Shown: positions 25,545 to 34,597, counted from the first letter of the stretch. The stretch: DNA of 38,609 bases from Frankia nepalensis (GCF_016786325.1 NZ_JADWYU010000188.1:1-38609), one strand, 5' to 3'. Notes: generated from the sequence alone by a model not told the origin. Translations and numbers: made by a program.

Positions 25545-27170
25545 TCAGCTCGGGTAGCGGTGGTCGGTCGGCGGGCGCAGGTTTTCCTTGATCACCCGTG
25601 GGCTGGTCCAGCGCAGCAGGTTGAGCGCCGAGCCGGCCTTGTCGTCGGTGCCGGAGGCGCGGGCGCCGCCGAACGGCTGCTGGCCGACGACCGCGCCGGT
25701 CGGCTTGTCGTTGAGGTAGAAGTTGCCGGCGGCGAACCGCAGCGCCTCGGCCGCCCGCGCCGCCGCCGCCCGGTCCTGGGCGATGACCGCTCCGGTCAGC
25801 GCGTACCGGGAGGCGTCCGGGTCGGCGATCCGGGCGACCACCCGGTCGTAGTCGCCGTCGGCGTAGACGTGCACGGCGAGCAGCGGGCCGAAGTACTCGG
25901 TCGTGAACGCCTCGTCGGCCGGGTCGGTACCGACGAGGATGGTCGGGCGGACGAACCAGCCGCGGCTGTCGTCGGCCTGCCCCCCGGCCAGCACGGTCAG
26001 GGTGTCGACGCGGCGGGCACGGTCGAGCGCGGCCGTCAGCCGGGCGTGGGCGCGGGCGTCGATGAGCGCGCCGCCGAAGACCGCCGGGTCGGTGACGTCT
26101 CCCGTCACGAGCGCCTCGGTCTCGGCGACGAGGTCGTCGCGGACCCGGCTCCACAGCGAGCGGGGGACGTAGGCGCGCGAGGCCGCGCTGCACTTCTGCC
26201 CCTGGTACTCGAACGCGCCGCGCAGCAGCGCCGCGCGCAGCACGGCCGGGTCGGCGGACGGGTGCGCCAGCACGAAGTCCTTGCCGCCGGTCTCGCCGAC
26301 CAGCCGGGGATAGCCCCGGTAGTGGGCGATGTTCTCGCCCACGCGGCGCCACAGGCGCTGGAACGTGGCGGTGGAACCGGTGAAGTGGATCCCGGCCAGA
26401 TCCGGGTCCGCCAGCGCCACCGCGGACACGGCCTGGCCGTCGCCGGGAAGCATCGAGATCACGCCGGGTGGCAGCCCGGCGGCCTCCAGCAGGTCCATCA
26501 GGAAATGGGCCGCGAACTGCTGGGTCGGCGCGGGCTTCCAGAGCACGACGTTGCCCATGATCGCCGGCGCGGTCGGCAGGTTGCCGGCGATCGAGGTGAA
26601 GTTGAACGGGGAGATCGCGTAGACGAAGCCCTCCAGCGGGCGGTGGTCGGCCCGGTTCCACACCCCGGCGGCCGACGCCGGCTGGTCGGCGAGGATCTCG
26701 CGGGCGAACGCGACGTTGAACCGCCAGAAGTCGATCAGCTCGCACGCGGCGTCGATCTCGGCCTCATGGGCGATCTTGCTCTGTCCGAGCATGGTCGCCG
26801 CGTTCAGCGTGTCCCGCCACGGACCGGCGAGCAGTTCGGCGGCCCGCAGGAACACCGCCGCCCGCCCGTCGAACCCCAGCTCCCGCCAACCCGGCGCGGC
26901 CTCCCGCGCCGCCGCCAGCGCGGCACGCGTGTCGTCCTCGGTCGCGGCGTGAAACGTCCCAAGCACGTGCTTGTGGTCGTGGGGCATGACGACGTCGACC
27001 GCCGCGCCACCCCCGGGCCGCCGCTCCCCGCCGATCGCCGCCGTCAGCTCCACCGGCCCCGCGGCGAGCTCCTCCACCCGCCGAATCAGCCGCTCCCTGG
27101 CGGCACTCCCGGCCGGGTATGTCCGCACCGGCTCGTTGACTGGCCTCGGCACCATGGTGATCGCGTCCAT
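25545..27170 (-). CDS. pruA: 1-pyrroline-5-carboxylate dehydrogenase
   Basis: L-glutamate gamma-semialdehyde dehydrogenase, the second step of proline catabolism (semialdehyde plus NAD+ to glutamate), 541 residues. ATG 27170 is chosen because GAGGGAGG lies just upstream and MDAITMVPRPVNEPVRTY is the family N-terminus. Landmarks are YAISPFNFTSIAGNLPTAPAI, FTGSTATFQRLW, the general-base glutamate in LVGETGGKDFV and the catalytic cysteine in FEYQGQKCSAASRAYVP. The C-terminus has NFYLNDKPTGAVVGQQPFGG and SGTDDKAGS, diagnostic of the PruA/RocA branch. The proline dehydrogenase partner is not in the window. It precedes the MTHFR gene on the same strand by 141 bases and may or may not share its transcript. 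Confidence 0.95.
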   Translation of the reverse strand: MDAITMVPRPVNEPVRTYPAGSAARERLIRRVEELAAGPVELTAAIGGERRPGGGAAVDVVMPHDHKHVLGTFHAATEDDTRAALAAAREAAPGWRELGFDGRAAVFLRAAELLAGPWRDTLNAATMLGQSKIAHEAEIDAACELIDFWRFNVAFAREILADQPASAAGVWNRADHRPLEGFVYAISPFNFTSIAGNLPTAPAIMGNVVLWKPAPTQQFAAHFLMDLLEAAGLPPGVISMLPGDGQAVSAVALADPDLAGIHFTGSTATFQRLWRRVGENIAHYRGYPRLVGETGGKDFVLAHPSADPAVLRAALLRGAFEYQGQKCSAASRAYVPRSLWSRVRDDLVAETEALVTGDVTDPAVFGGALIDARAHARLTAALDRARRVDTLTVLAGGQADDSRGWFVRPTILVGTDPADEAFTTEYFGPLLAVHVYADGDYDRVVARIADPDASRYALTGAVIAQDRAAAARAAEALRFAAGNFYLNDKPTGAVVGQQPFGGARASGTDDKAGSALNLLRWTSPRVIKENLRPPTDHRYPS

Positions 27171-27345
27171 CGCGCGCCTCCCTCGGGAGCCGTGCGACAG
27201 CCAGCCTCGCCAGACAGCCGGCCCTGGCTCCGGTGCCTTCGGTTTACCCCGCCCCGCCACATCCCGCTACCGGGCGGGCGCGGCGGCGGCACGTTCGTGG
27301 GGCGATCCGTGCGAGAACGGGTGACCGTGCTGGGATGCTGACCGT

Positions 27346-30300
27346 GTGTCGGAAGCCGACGCCGGGGGAGCCGGCCTCCCGGAGCCCAGGACGGCCGCCG
27401 AGCCGACGGCCGCCCGCGGCCCCGGGGCGCCCCCCGGGAGCGTGAGCGAGCCGGAGCGGTGGGACTTTTTGGTCTCCTACGCGTCCCCCGACAAAGGCTG
27501 GGCCGAGTGGATCGCCTGGGAGCTCGAAAACGCCGGCTGCCGGGTGTGGTTCGAGGACTGGGATGCGCCGCCGGGGTCGCAGGCGGTCGCGGCGGTCGAC
27601 CAGGCGGTGCAGCGGGCCGAGCGCACCGTGGTCGTGTGGTCGCCGGCCTACGCCGGATCGACCGCCACCGGGCAATGGCACGTCGCCTACAAGACCGACC
27701 AGGACGGCGGTGGGCGCCGGGTGCTGGTTGTCCGGATCGTCGACTTCGAACTGTCGGGGCTACTCCAGCCGATCACGCCGATCGACCTGTTCGGGCGCTC
27801 GGAGCCGGAGGTCCGAGCCGTCCTGCGCCTAGCCGCCCGGCGGGCGATCTCGGGCGAGCGCGGGAAACCCAAGGCGAGGCCCCCGTTCCCCGGGTCCGCG
27901 CCGCTCGTGGGTCCGCCGCCGTTTCCCGGGGGAAAGCCGCCGGTGTGGCGGGTGCCGTGGTCGCCCAACCCGCACTTCGCCGGCCGTGAAGGTGATCTGG
28001 CGGCGCTACGCGCCGCGCTCGGTTCCGGGCCCGCGGCGGTGATCCCGGTGGCGCTCTACGGGCTGGGCGGGGTGGGCAAGACACAACTGGCGGCCGAGTA
28101 CTGCCACCGGTACAAGGCCGACTACGACGTCGTCTGGTGGGTTCCGGCCGAGTCGTCGGCGGTGGCGCTGACCTCGCTCGCGGAGCTGGCGGCGCACCTT
28201 GGCATACGCGAGGAGGCCAGCTACCCGGACGCTTTCGCCGACGCCGGCACGCGTTTCACGGAGGGCCACGCGGCCGGCGGCCAGATGGCTGTCGCGGCGG
28301 GCATCGGGACCAGCCTGGACAGCCGGGCAGCCGGCGCCGTGGAGGCGCTGCGCCGCGGACGGCCATACCGGCGCTGGCTGGTCGTGGTCGACAACGCCGA
28401 AGCCCCGTCGGACCTGCACGGTCTGCTGAGCGCGGCCGGCGGCGACGGGCACGTCATCGTCACCTCCCGCGACCCCGCCTGGGCGGGGCACGCCCGGGCG
28501 ATCGAACTCGACGTCCTGGACCGCGCGGAGTCGGTCGCGTTGCTGCGCGCCCGGTGTCGCTGGCTGACCGACGCGGACGCGGACCGGCTCGCCGACCTGC
28601 TCGGCGACCTCCCGCTCGCGCTGGAGCAGGCGGCCGGATGGCTGAGCACAACCGGGATGAAGGTCGACCTCTACGCCCGGCTGCTGACGGCGCGTACCAG
28701 CGAGATCCTCGCGACCGGGAAGCCCGCCTACTATCCCGTCCCGGTCGCGGCGGCCTGGACGGTCGCGCTGGACCGCCTGAGCGACCCCGTGGCGCACGCG
28801 GTGCTGCGCCTGCTGGCCGTGCTGGCCCCGCGGCCGGTGCCGGTGGACCTCGTCGTCGACGCGGATCTCGGCGAGCCGACCGACCCGCTCGCGGTGCTGG
28901 ACGCCGTGGACCGCGTCAGCCGGCAGGGCCTCGTCCGAGTGACCGGTGAGGGCCTCGTCATGCACCGGCTCGTCCAGGCGGTGCTGCGCGAGCGCGCGAC
29001 GCCGGCGGACCTCGCCGAGGCGCGCGGGCGCGCGCGGGCTCTGCTCGCGGCGGCTGCGCCGGGCAACCCGACGGAACCGGCCAACTGGCCGACGTACGCG
29101 CTGATCTACCCGCATGCTCTCAGCGTCGACCTGGTGGACGCGCCGTTGGAGGATCGCGCGAGCAGGCGCCTGCTGCTGGACCTGGTCCGGTCGCAGGGGG
29201 CCGCGGGCAACGCGCGTGCCGTCGTCGGCCTGGCGCGCGACGCGCGGCAGCGCTGGACGTCCGCGCTGGGCGCTGACCATCCCGACGTGCTCAGCGCCAT
29301 GCGGCTGGAGGCGGGCAGCCTGTTCGGGCTGGGCCGGCTCGCCGCGGCTCGCGACCTCGAGCGGGAGGTGCTGCGCCGGTTGCGCGAGCTGGCCGGCGAG
29401 GATGACCCCGCGACGATGAACGCGAAGTCCGCCCTGGCGGACACGCTCTGGTCCACCGGCGAGTTCGACGAGGCGTCCCGGCTGGACGCCGAGGTCTTCG
29501 CCGCTCGTACCCGCCTGCTCGGCCCGGACGATCCGAGCCGGTTGCGAGCCGCCACCCAGCGTTCCGACGGGCTGGCACAGCTCGGTGAACACGCGCAGGC
29601 GGAGACGCTGCGCGTCGACACGTACGCCCGTGCCCGCGCGGCCCTGGGGGATGACCATCCGGACACGCTGCGCGCGCAGGTCCGGGTTGCCCGAAGCCTC
29701 CGCCACCGCGGGGAGTACGGCCCGGCCGCCGCGGTGTTCGACGACGTGCTGCGCCGTCGGCGCACCCTGTTCGGCGACGACGACCGCCGGACGCTGGACG
29801 CGGCCCTGGAGCTGGCGACCTGCCTGCGCACCGCCGGCCGGCTGACCGAGTCCGCGGCACTGCTGCGCCAGGTGGTCGACGGCCGGCGCCGCGTCCTGGG
29901 CGAGGACCACCCCGACACGATGTCGGCCACCCGCGAGCTCGCCCGCGCGGTGCTGCGGACCGAGGAGCCCGCCGCGGCCGTCGGCCTGTTCCGGCAGGTG
30001 CGGGCGGCCTACGGACGCCGTCTGGGCGTCGGTCATCCCTCAGCGCTGACGGCGGCCATCGACGTCGCCGAGGCCCTACGTGAGCTGGGCGACCATGCCG
30101 GCGCGCTCGTGGTGCTGCGTGACCTGCCCGCGCGCGACCCTGCCTTGGCCGACCAGCCGGACATGATTGGCGTCGATGCCCGGCTCGCGGGCTGCCTCTG
30201 GCTGCTCGGTGAGCACGTCGAGGCGGCCCGGCTGCGCGCCGACGTCCTCGACCGATGCCGGCGCGCCTTCGGAGAGGACCATCCCGAAACCCTACGCGCG

Positions 30301-30984
30301 GCGGGCCTGCTCGCGGACAGTCTCGAGCGGACAAGCCAGGCCGAGGCCGCCCTGGAGCTGCGGGCGCACACCTTGGACCGCGTGCGGGCCTCGCTGGGCC
30401 CAGACCATCCACAGACGCTGTCCGCGATCGCAGGTCTCGCGGAGAGCCGGGAACGCCTCGGCGACCAGGCGGAAGCCGCGCGGCTGCACCGGGAGGTGCT
30501 CGTGGCGACGCGGCGGATGCTTGGCGACGGGCATCCCGACACTGCCGCCGCGCGGATGCGTCTTGCCAGGGCCCTCGGTTCCCGTGGCGACTGGACGGGC
30601 GCCGCGGCGCTGCTGACGGAGGCGCGGTCCTCCTACGTGGACCTGTATGGCCCCGACAACCAGCGGGTCGTCGAGGTCGACTACGCATTGGCGGCGTGCG
30701 CGTCAGCAGTCGACGACCACGCGGAAGCGAGGCGGATACACACCGAGTTGCGCTATCGGTGCCGCTCGGCGCTCGGGGAGGACCATCCGTGGACGCTGCG
30801 GGTCGGCCGCGCGCTCACCGCCGACCTCGCCGCGCTGGGAGAACGTGACGCGGCGGTGACCCTCGCCGAGGACGTCCTGGAACGGGCGCGTCGGACGCTG
30901 GGCGGCGACCACGAGGAGACGCTGGCCGCGGCGGAGACGGTCGCCTGGCTTCGCTCGGCCGGCCAGGACGCGAACGAAGGCTGA
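27346..30984 (+). CDS. TIR-NB-ARC-TPR STAND protein
   Basis: Cytosolic signalling ATPase of 1212 residues. After a disordered start, a TIR domain (39-165) begins WDFLVSYASPDKGWAEWIAWEL and contains SPAYAGSTATGQWHVAYKTD. Four residues after that tryptophan (W111), where NADase TIRs have the catalytic Glu, there is Y115, so NAD cleavage is doubtful. A Pro-rich linker leads to the NB-ARC module: P-loop YGLGGVGKTQLA (K245), Walker B RRWLVVVDN (D349), sensor VTSRDPAW, LPLALEQAAGWL and the MHD-like GLVMHRLVQ. The rest (about 610-1210) is TPRs of 42 residues, with about 14 copies of the G-x-DHPxTL signature. The layout matches the TPR/TIR proteins found with FxSxx-COOH peptide systems, but no such peptide or radical SAM enzyme is here. 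It ends six bases from the convergent modification operon. Confidence 0.9.
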   Translation: MSEADAGGAGLPEPRTAAEPTAARGPGAPPGSVSEPERWDFLVSYASPDKGWAEWIAWELENAGCRVWFEDWDAPPGSQAVAAVDQAVQRAERTVVVWSPAYAGSTATGQWHVAYKTDQDGGGRRVLVVRIVDFELSGLLQPITPIDLFGRSEPEVRAVLRLAARRAISGERGKPKARPPFPGSAPLVGPPPFPGGKPPVWRVPWSPNPHFAGREGDLAALRAALGSGPAAVIPVALYGLGGVGKTQLAAEYCHRYKADYDVVWWVPAESSAVALTSLAELAAHLGIREEASYPDAFADAGTRFTEGHAAGGQMAVAAGIGTSLDSRAAGAVEALRRGRPYRRWLVVVDNAEAPSDLHGLLSAAGGDGHVIVTSRDPAWAGHARAIELDVLDRAESVALLRARCRWLTDADADRLADLLGDLPLALEQAAGWLSTTGMKVDLYARLLTARTSEILATGKPAYYPVPVAAAWTVALDRLSDPVAHAVLRLLAVLAPRPVPVDLVVDADLGEPTDPLAVLDAVDRVSRQGLVRVTGEGLVMHRLVQAVLRERATPADLAEARGRARALLAAAAPGNPTEPANWPTYALIYPHALSVDLVDAPLEDRASRRLLLDLVRSQGAAGNARAVVGLARDARQRWTSALGADHPDVLSAMRLEAGSLFGLGRLAAARDLEREVLRRLRELAGEDDPATMNAKSALADTLWSTGEFDEASRLDAEVFAARTRLLGPDDPSRLRAATQRSDGLAQLGEHAQAETLRVDTYARARAALGDDHPDTLRAQVRVARSLRHRGEYGPAAAVFDDVLRRRRTLFGDDDRRTLDAALELATCLRTAGRLTESAALLRQVVDGRRRVLGEDHPDTMSATRELARAVLRTEEPAAAVGLFRQVRAAYGRRLGVGHPSALTAAIDVAEALRELGDHAGALVVLRDLPARDPALADQPDMIGVDARLAGCLWLLGEHVEAARLRADVLDRCRRAFGEDHPETLRAAGLLADSLERTSQAEAALELRAHTLDRVRASLGPDHPQTLSAIAGLAESRERLGDQAEAARLHREVLVATRRMLGDGHPDTAAARMRLARALGSRGDWTGAAALLTEARSSYVDLYGPDNQRVVEVDYALAACASAVDDHAEARRIHTELRYRCRSALGEDHPWTLRVGRALTADLAALGERDAAVTLAEDVLERARRTLGGDHEETLAAAETVAWLRSAGQDANEG

Positions 30985-30990
30985 TAACCG

Positions 30991-31800
30991 TCAGAAGCGG
31001 CAGCGCAAGGGGTTGGTGAAGACCGGGGGTGGGCCGGCCAGGGCGGCGCGGATGGAGCGTTCCAGGACGGAGTGGTCCGCCTCGTCGGGGCGGTCGAGGC
31101 GCAGGGGCACGCGCAGGCCGGCCTCGGTGTTGGAGATGAAGCGGGGCCGGCCGTGGCGCTTGAAGCCGCGGGTGTGGAACAGGAATGGGTGGGCGAGAAC
31201 CACGTCGCCGGCGGCGCCGGTGAGCTCGGTGATGTTCCCGATCGGCTCGGCCAGGACGGCGTCGAACAGCTCCAGGTGGGTGAGCCCCGCTGGATGCGCC
31301 GCCAGCACCCGGGCGGCGCGCCGGTGGCTGCCCTCGGCGACGAGGGTCCCGCCGCCGCCCGGCTCGACGTCGCTGAACAGGCCGACGAGCAGCAGGCCCT
31401 GCTGCGGGGCGTCCAGGGTGTGTCGAAACCAGTTGCCGTCGACGTGCCAGCCGTGCGTCGGCACGGGGCGCGGGTCGTGGGCGCCGTAGGCGAAGTTGAC
31501 CGGCCAGAACCCCCAGGTGCGCAGGCCGTTCCAGCGGCCCGGGCCGACGAGCCGCGCGATCGCGGCGACGAGCCGGTCGGTGAAGCAGCCGAGGACTTCG
31601 GGCGCCGTCGGCCGCTCCTCGATGTCATAGCTGTCCGGCCAGGTGGCGGGGTCGTCCCGGCGGATCCCGGCCTTCTCCTCCATGCGCCGCCACACGACCG
31701 CCCGCGCCGCGGCCGCCTGCGCCGCGGTGAACGCGCCGGGCAGCACGCAGAAGCCGCGCTCGACGAACGCGTCGACGTCGGCCGCGCTCAGCACCGTCAC
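30991..31800 (-). CDS. Fe(II)/2-oxoglutarate oxygenase, phytanoyl-CoA dioxygenase family
   Basis: Predicted hydroxylase of 269 residues in the PhyH family, using Fe(II), O2 and 2-oxoglutarate. The facial triad is H119 and D121 in THGWHVDGNWF and H209 in FLFHTRGF, with an arginine (R218 or R220) in HGRPRF to hold 2-oxoglutarate. VEPGGGGTLVAEGSHR is the usual PhyH strand and loop. The start is a GTG with a distant AAGG ribosome binding site; the upstream gene ends 48 bases before it, so it is the last gene of the modification operon. PhyH enzymes hydroxylate free amino acids, lipids and carrier- or peptide-bound residues. Here a peptide role is inferred from the (KDX)n protein and the ATP-grasp neighbours. 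Confidence 0.85.
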   Translation of the reverse strand: MTVLSAADVDAFVERGFCVLPGAFTAAQAAAARAVVWRRMEEKAGIRRDDPATWPDSYDIEERPTAPEVLGCFTDRLVAAIARLVGPGRWNGLRTWGFWPVNFAYGAHDPRPVPTHGWHVDGNWFRHTLDAPQQGLLLVGLFSDVEPGGGGTLVAEGSHRRAARVLAAHPAGLTHLELFDAVLAEPIGNITELTGAAGDVVLAHPFLFHTRGFKRHGRPRFISNTEAGLRVPLRLDRPDEADHSVLERSIRAALAGPPPVFTNPLRCRF

Positions 31801-31848
31801 GCCGTCAGCACCGCCTTGCCGCGGGAGAACCTCGCCGCCGGAGCGCCG

Positions 31849-32676
31849 TCACCAATAGAGCAGCCAGTGGTCGGTGTGCCAGATGCCGTGGCCCTGCAGG
31901 GTGAGCCGCTCGTCGCCCTCGCTCACCGACGGGCTGGGCGCGACCTGGTGCAGCAGATGGCCGGAGTGGACCACCAACTCGCCGGCGGTGTAGGGGATGT
32001 AGCGCAGCGGGTGGAAGCGGCGCAGGTCGCCGGCGCCGTCGACCCAGCCGCGCCGCTGCGCGTCCAGGAACGCCGCGTAGCCGACCTCCCAGGTGTTCAG
32101 CCCGCCGCCCGCGACCGGCATCCGGATCGGCAGGGTGAAGGACAGCACCCAGGACCGGTCGACGGCCTCCGGCCAGTCGAAGAACTGGTACTGCAGGTCG
32201 AAGTGCACCGGCGCGCGCGGGCGCAGGAAGATCGCCTCGGTGCGCCAGAGGTGGAAGCCGGGCAGCGCGAACGTGTCGGTGTAGCGGACCGGGGCGGCGA
32301 GCAGCTCGGTCAGCGCGGCGCGGAGCCGGTCGTAGAGCCAGCCAAACCGGCGCCACAGCAGCGGCCGGTGCAGCGCGGCGAGCCGGTGGTACTCACCGGG
32401 CCGGGACTCCGGGGCGAGGTCCAGGTAGCTCGGGGTGCCCAGGGTGTGGAAGGCGTAGCCGCGGTCCAGCCAGGCCGGCCGCTCCCGGTACATGTCCGCG
32501 CGGACCTCGTCCGCCTCCGCGGCGGACAGCAGCCGCGCCGTCGCCAGCGACGTCTCGCCCAGCGCGCCGGCGCCCGCCGTTTCCGCGGCCGTCCCCGGCG
32601 TTTCCGCGGCCGTCCCCGCCGCTGTTTCCGCCGGCCCGGCCACGCCTGCCGTAGGCAGGAGCTTCCCGGCCGTCAC
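31849..32676 (-). CDS. Putative 2OG-Fe(II) oxygenase
   Basis: Protein of 275 residues with a probable second, unrelated Fe(II)/2-oxoglutarate site: H158 and D160 in APVHFDLQYQFFDW, the distal histidine H243 in HSGHLLHQVAP and R257 in DERLTLQGHG. Strands such as SWVLSFTLPIRMP and ELVVHSGH fit a double-stranded beta-helix. The first 45 residues are an Ala/Thr/Glu-rich repeat (ETAAGTAAETPGTAAETAG) and probably disordered. The GTG start overlaps the stop of the ATP-grasp gene by four bases (GTGA), so both are translated together. I do not recognise a named family; the oxygenase call rests on HxD...H...R and the setting. A modification of the (KDX)n protein is the likely role. Confidence 0.65.
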   Translation of the reverse strand: MTAGKLLPTAGVAGPAETAAGTAAETPGTAAETAGAGALGETSLATARLLSAAEADEVRADMYRERPAWLDRGYAFHTLGTPSYLDLAPESRPGEYHRLAALHRPLLWRRFGWLYDRLRAALTELLAAPVRYTDTFALPGFHLWRTEAIFLRPRAPVHFDLQYQFFDWPEAVDRSWVLSFTLPIRMPVAGGGLNTWEVGYAAFLDAQRRGWVDGAGDLRRFHPLRYIPYTAGELVVHSGHLLHQVAPSPSVSEGDERLTLQGHGIWHTDHWLLYW

Positions 32677-33668
32677 GCGCGCACCGCCTCGCGTACCCTG
32701 GCCGTCGTGAGGGCGCCGAGCAGGGCGGCGCTGATCGCGCCGCCGGCCCGGCGGTCGTACCAGTCGTAGCCCGGCATGGGGTTCGCCTCGAGTACCCAGT
32801 AGGTGCCGCCGGCTCCCTCCTCGGCCTTGAGGTCCCAGCCGGCGAACAGCAGGCCGGACTCGGCCGTCGTGGCGACCAGCCGGCGGGTCAGGTCGTCCGG
32901 CAGGTCCACGGCGGCAAAGTCGAGCCCGACGGCGTCCAGCTCGCGGTAGTCGACCAGCGGCCGCGCGTCCGCGGCCCGCGCCGCGACGGCATCCGGTCGC
33001 GCGGTGATCCGCTGGGCGTACACCACGTCGCCGCAGACGTGCACCCGGAGGTCGACGCCGTCGACCTGTCGCTGCAGGTGCACCGGGCCACACGCCGGCG
33101 TGAAGCCGGCAGCCGCGGTGAACTCCGCGGGGCTGACGACGCGCGCGGTCGCGCGTACCCCTGACAGGGCCTTGACGACGGTCGGGCCGGCCGCGGCGAA
33201 CGCGCGCAGCGCCTGGGGGTCCGCGCTGGTCAGGCTCGCCGGGACGGCGAAGCCGGCGCGGGCCAGGCGCGCCTCATGCAGCGGCTTCGTGCCGTTGTCG
33301 GCCCAGGCACCGGGGCGGTTCGCGACCGGGCCGGGGACGTGGTCCAGCCAGGCGGCGAGCGCGCTCGTGAGCCCACGCCAGCGGGCGGCGCGGCGCGGGT
33401 CAGGCTCGACCGCGGACAGGTCGACGAGCCTGGCGAAGCAGCCGGCCGCCGGGTCCAGGGCTACCGCTCCCCGGGCGGTCACCAGCCGGCTCGCGCCGTC
33501 ATCGGGAATCGCCAGCCGCCAGTCGCCCTCATCGACGACCTCGGCGAGGTCGACCGCGACGACGTCCGCGCCCAGCCGGGCCGCGGCGGTGACGAAGTGC
33601 CGGAACGTCCCGTCCGTGCCGACGCCGAGCGCGACGACGGGCGTGCTGGCCAGGTCCTGTCCGTCCAT
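32673..33668 (-). CDS. ATP-grasp ligase, RimK/graspetide-maturase-like
   Basis: ATP-dependent carboxylate-amine (or -hydroxyl) ligase of 331 residues. The layout is that of RimK and of the ATP-grasp enzymes that crosslink graspetides. It shows PVANRPGAWADNGTKPLHEARL (K128), the second ATP lysine in PTVVKALSGVRATARV (K166), then HLQRQVDGVDLRVHVCGDVVYAQR (R208), GWDLKAEE (D279) and YWVLEANPMPGYDWYD (E294, N296 as Mg ligands). All catalytic positions are present, so it should be active: it would phosphorylate a side-chain or terminal carboxyl and form an amide or ester. It follows the degenerate ATP-grasp-like gene after six bases and overlaps the oxygenase gene. The neighbouring protein with seventeen Lys-Asp pairs is the obvious substrate candidate. 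Confidence 0.88.
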   Translation of the reverse strand: MDGQDLASTPVVALGVGTDGTFRHFVTAAARLGADVVAVDLAEVVDEGDWRLAIPDDGASRLVTARGAVALDPAAGCFARLVDLSAVEPDPRRAARWRGLTSALAAWLDHVPGPVANRPGAWADNGTKPLHEARLARAGFAVPASLTSADPQALRAFAAAGPTVVKALSGVRATARVVSPAEFTAAAGFTPACGPVHLQRQVDGVDLRVHVCGDVVYAQRITARPDAVAARAADARPLVDYRELDAVGLDFAAVDLPDDLTRRLVATTAESGLLFAGWDLKAEEGAGGTYWVLEANPMPGYDWYDRRAGGAISAALLGALTTARVREAVRA

Positions 33669-33674
33669 GCCAGG

Positions 33675-34568
33675 TCACTTCCGATCGCCGAACAGCAGGG
33701 TGAGCAGCCGCGGGCCGAGGCCCAGCCAGGTCATGCGCAGCAGTTCGACGCCGGGGAACGGGTCGACCTCGACGAGCCGGGCCCGCCCGCCGTCGGCGTC
33801 GACCCGCCAGACGACGGCCGCGAGCGTGAGCCCGAGCCGGCCGGCGAGTGTGACGCTGCGCGTGGTCAGCTCCAGGTGGTCGATCTCGGCGGTGGTGCAC
33901 CGCCAGGCGTCGGCGCCGAGGACGACGACGATCTCGAACGCCGGGTCGGCGGCCGACCAGCGGGCGCGGTACGGGCCGTCGCCATCCGGGCGCCGCGGCC
34001 AGACGGCGGTGTGCCCGGTGACCGCGTCACGCACCCACCAGCCCTCGTCGACCTGCTCGGCCGGGTCGGGAAACGTCGCGGCGAACACCTCGACCGAGCC
34101 GGCCGGCTCCTCGGCGCGCCGCTCCGTGAGCGCGGCCGAGTCGGACACCGCGCCGCCGAACGCGCGCGAGGTCGGCCTGTTGACGACCGCGGCGTCGGTC
34201 AGCGCCGCGGCGGCCCACAGCTGCGCGACGCACTCCTGGTACTGGAACCGCGCGTCGAAGCTCGCGGCCGCGTCCGCCAGATCCGGCACCCGCAGGAACA
34301 TCGGCACCGTCGGGACGACGCTGACCACGACCTGGGCGCCGGCGTCGCCGTCCGCCAGGCGGGCCGGGTCGCCGGCCGGCCGGCTGTGGACCTCGACGGT
34401 GAACAGCTGGGCGGCGTCGAACGGGTCGAGCGTGACCGCCCGCCGGCCGTGCTCGGCGAGGTAGGCGGTGAGCTCGGCCGCGACTGGGTCCTCGGGGTCG
34501 GCGACGATCAGCAGGTCGTCCGCGGTCAGGGCCGGCGCCGCCGGCCGCGCGGCTGGCTCGGTGCGCAT
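33675..34568 (-). CDS. Degenerate ATP-grasp-like protein
   Basis: Protein of 297 residues that appears to be a decayed relative of its neighbour. It has the pre-ATP-grasp-like start (ADDLLIVADPEDPVAAELTAYL), the FQYQECVAQLWAAA helix followed by VVNRPTSRAFGG (compare VANRPGAW in the next gene), and a C-terminal LVEVDPFPGVELL (E267, D269) at the place of LEANPMPG. The two ATP-binding lysines seen in the neighbour have no clear counterpart. It may therefore be a non-catalytic partner, a peptide-recognition subunit, or a second ligase with changed nucleotide contacts. ATG 34568 has the ribosome binding site GAGGAGG. It lies 29 bases after the repeat-protein gene and six before the ligase gene. 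The homology is read by eye and is moderately sure. Confidence 0.65.
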   Translation of the reverse strand: MRTEPAARPAAPALTADDLLIVADPEDPVAAELTAYLAEHGRRAVTLDPFDAAQLFTVEVHSRPAGDPARLADGDAGAQVVVSVVPTVPMFLRVPDLADAAASFDARFQYQECVAQLWAAAALTDAAVVNRPTSRAFGGAVSDSAALTERRAEEPAGSVEVFAATFPDPAEQVDEGWWVRDAVTGHTAVWPRRPDGDGPYRARWSAADPAFEIVVVLGADAWRCTTAEIDHLELTTRSVTLAGRLGLTLAAVVWRVDADGGRARLVEVDPFPGVELLRMTWLGLGPRLLTLLFGDRK

Positions 34569-34597
34569 CGCGGTCCTCCTCGTCCGGGGCCGGGCGG

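Noticed and set aside
28006-30036. A 676-codon minus-strand frame opposite the TIR-NB-ARC-TPR gene
   Set aside because: It repeats with the 126-bp TPR periodicity of the sense gene and has no protein-like motif.
27346-30984. A full FxSxx-COOH peptide system
   Set aside because: The TPR/TIR protein fits, but no peptide ending in FxSxx and no radical SAM/SPASM enzyme was found in the window.
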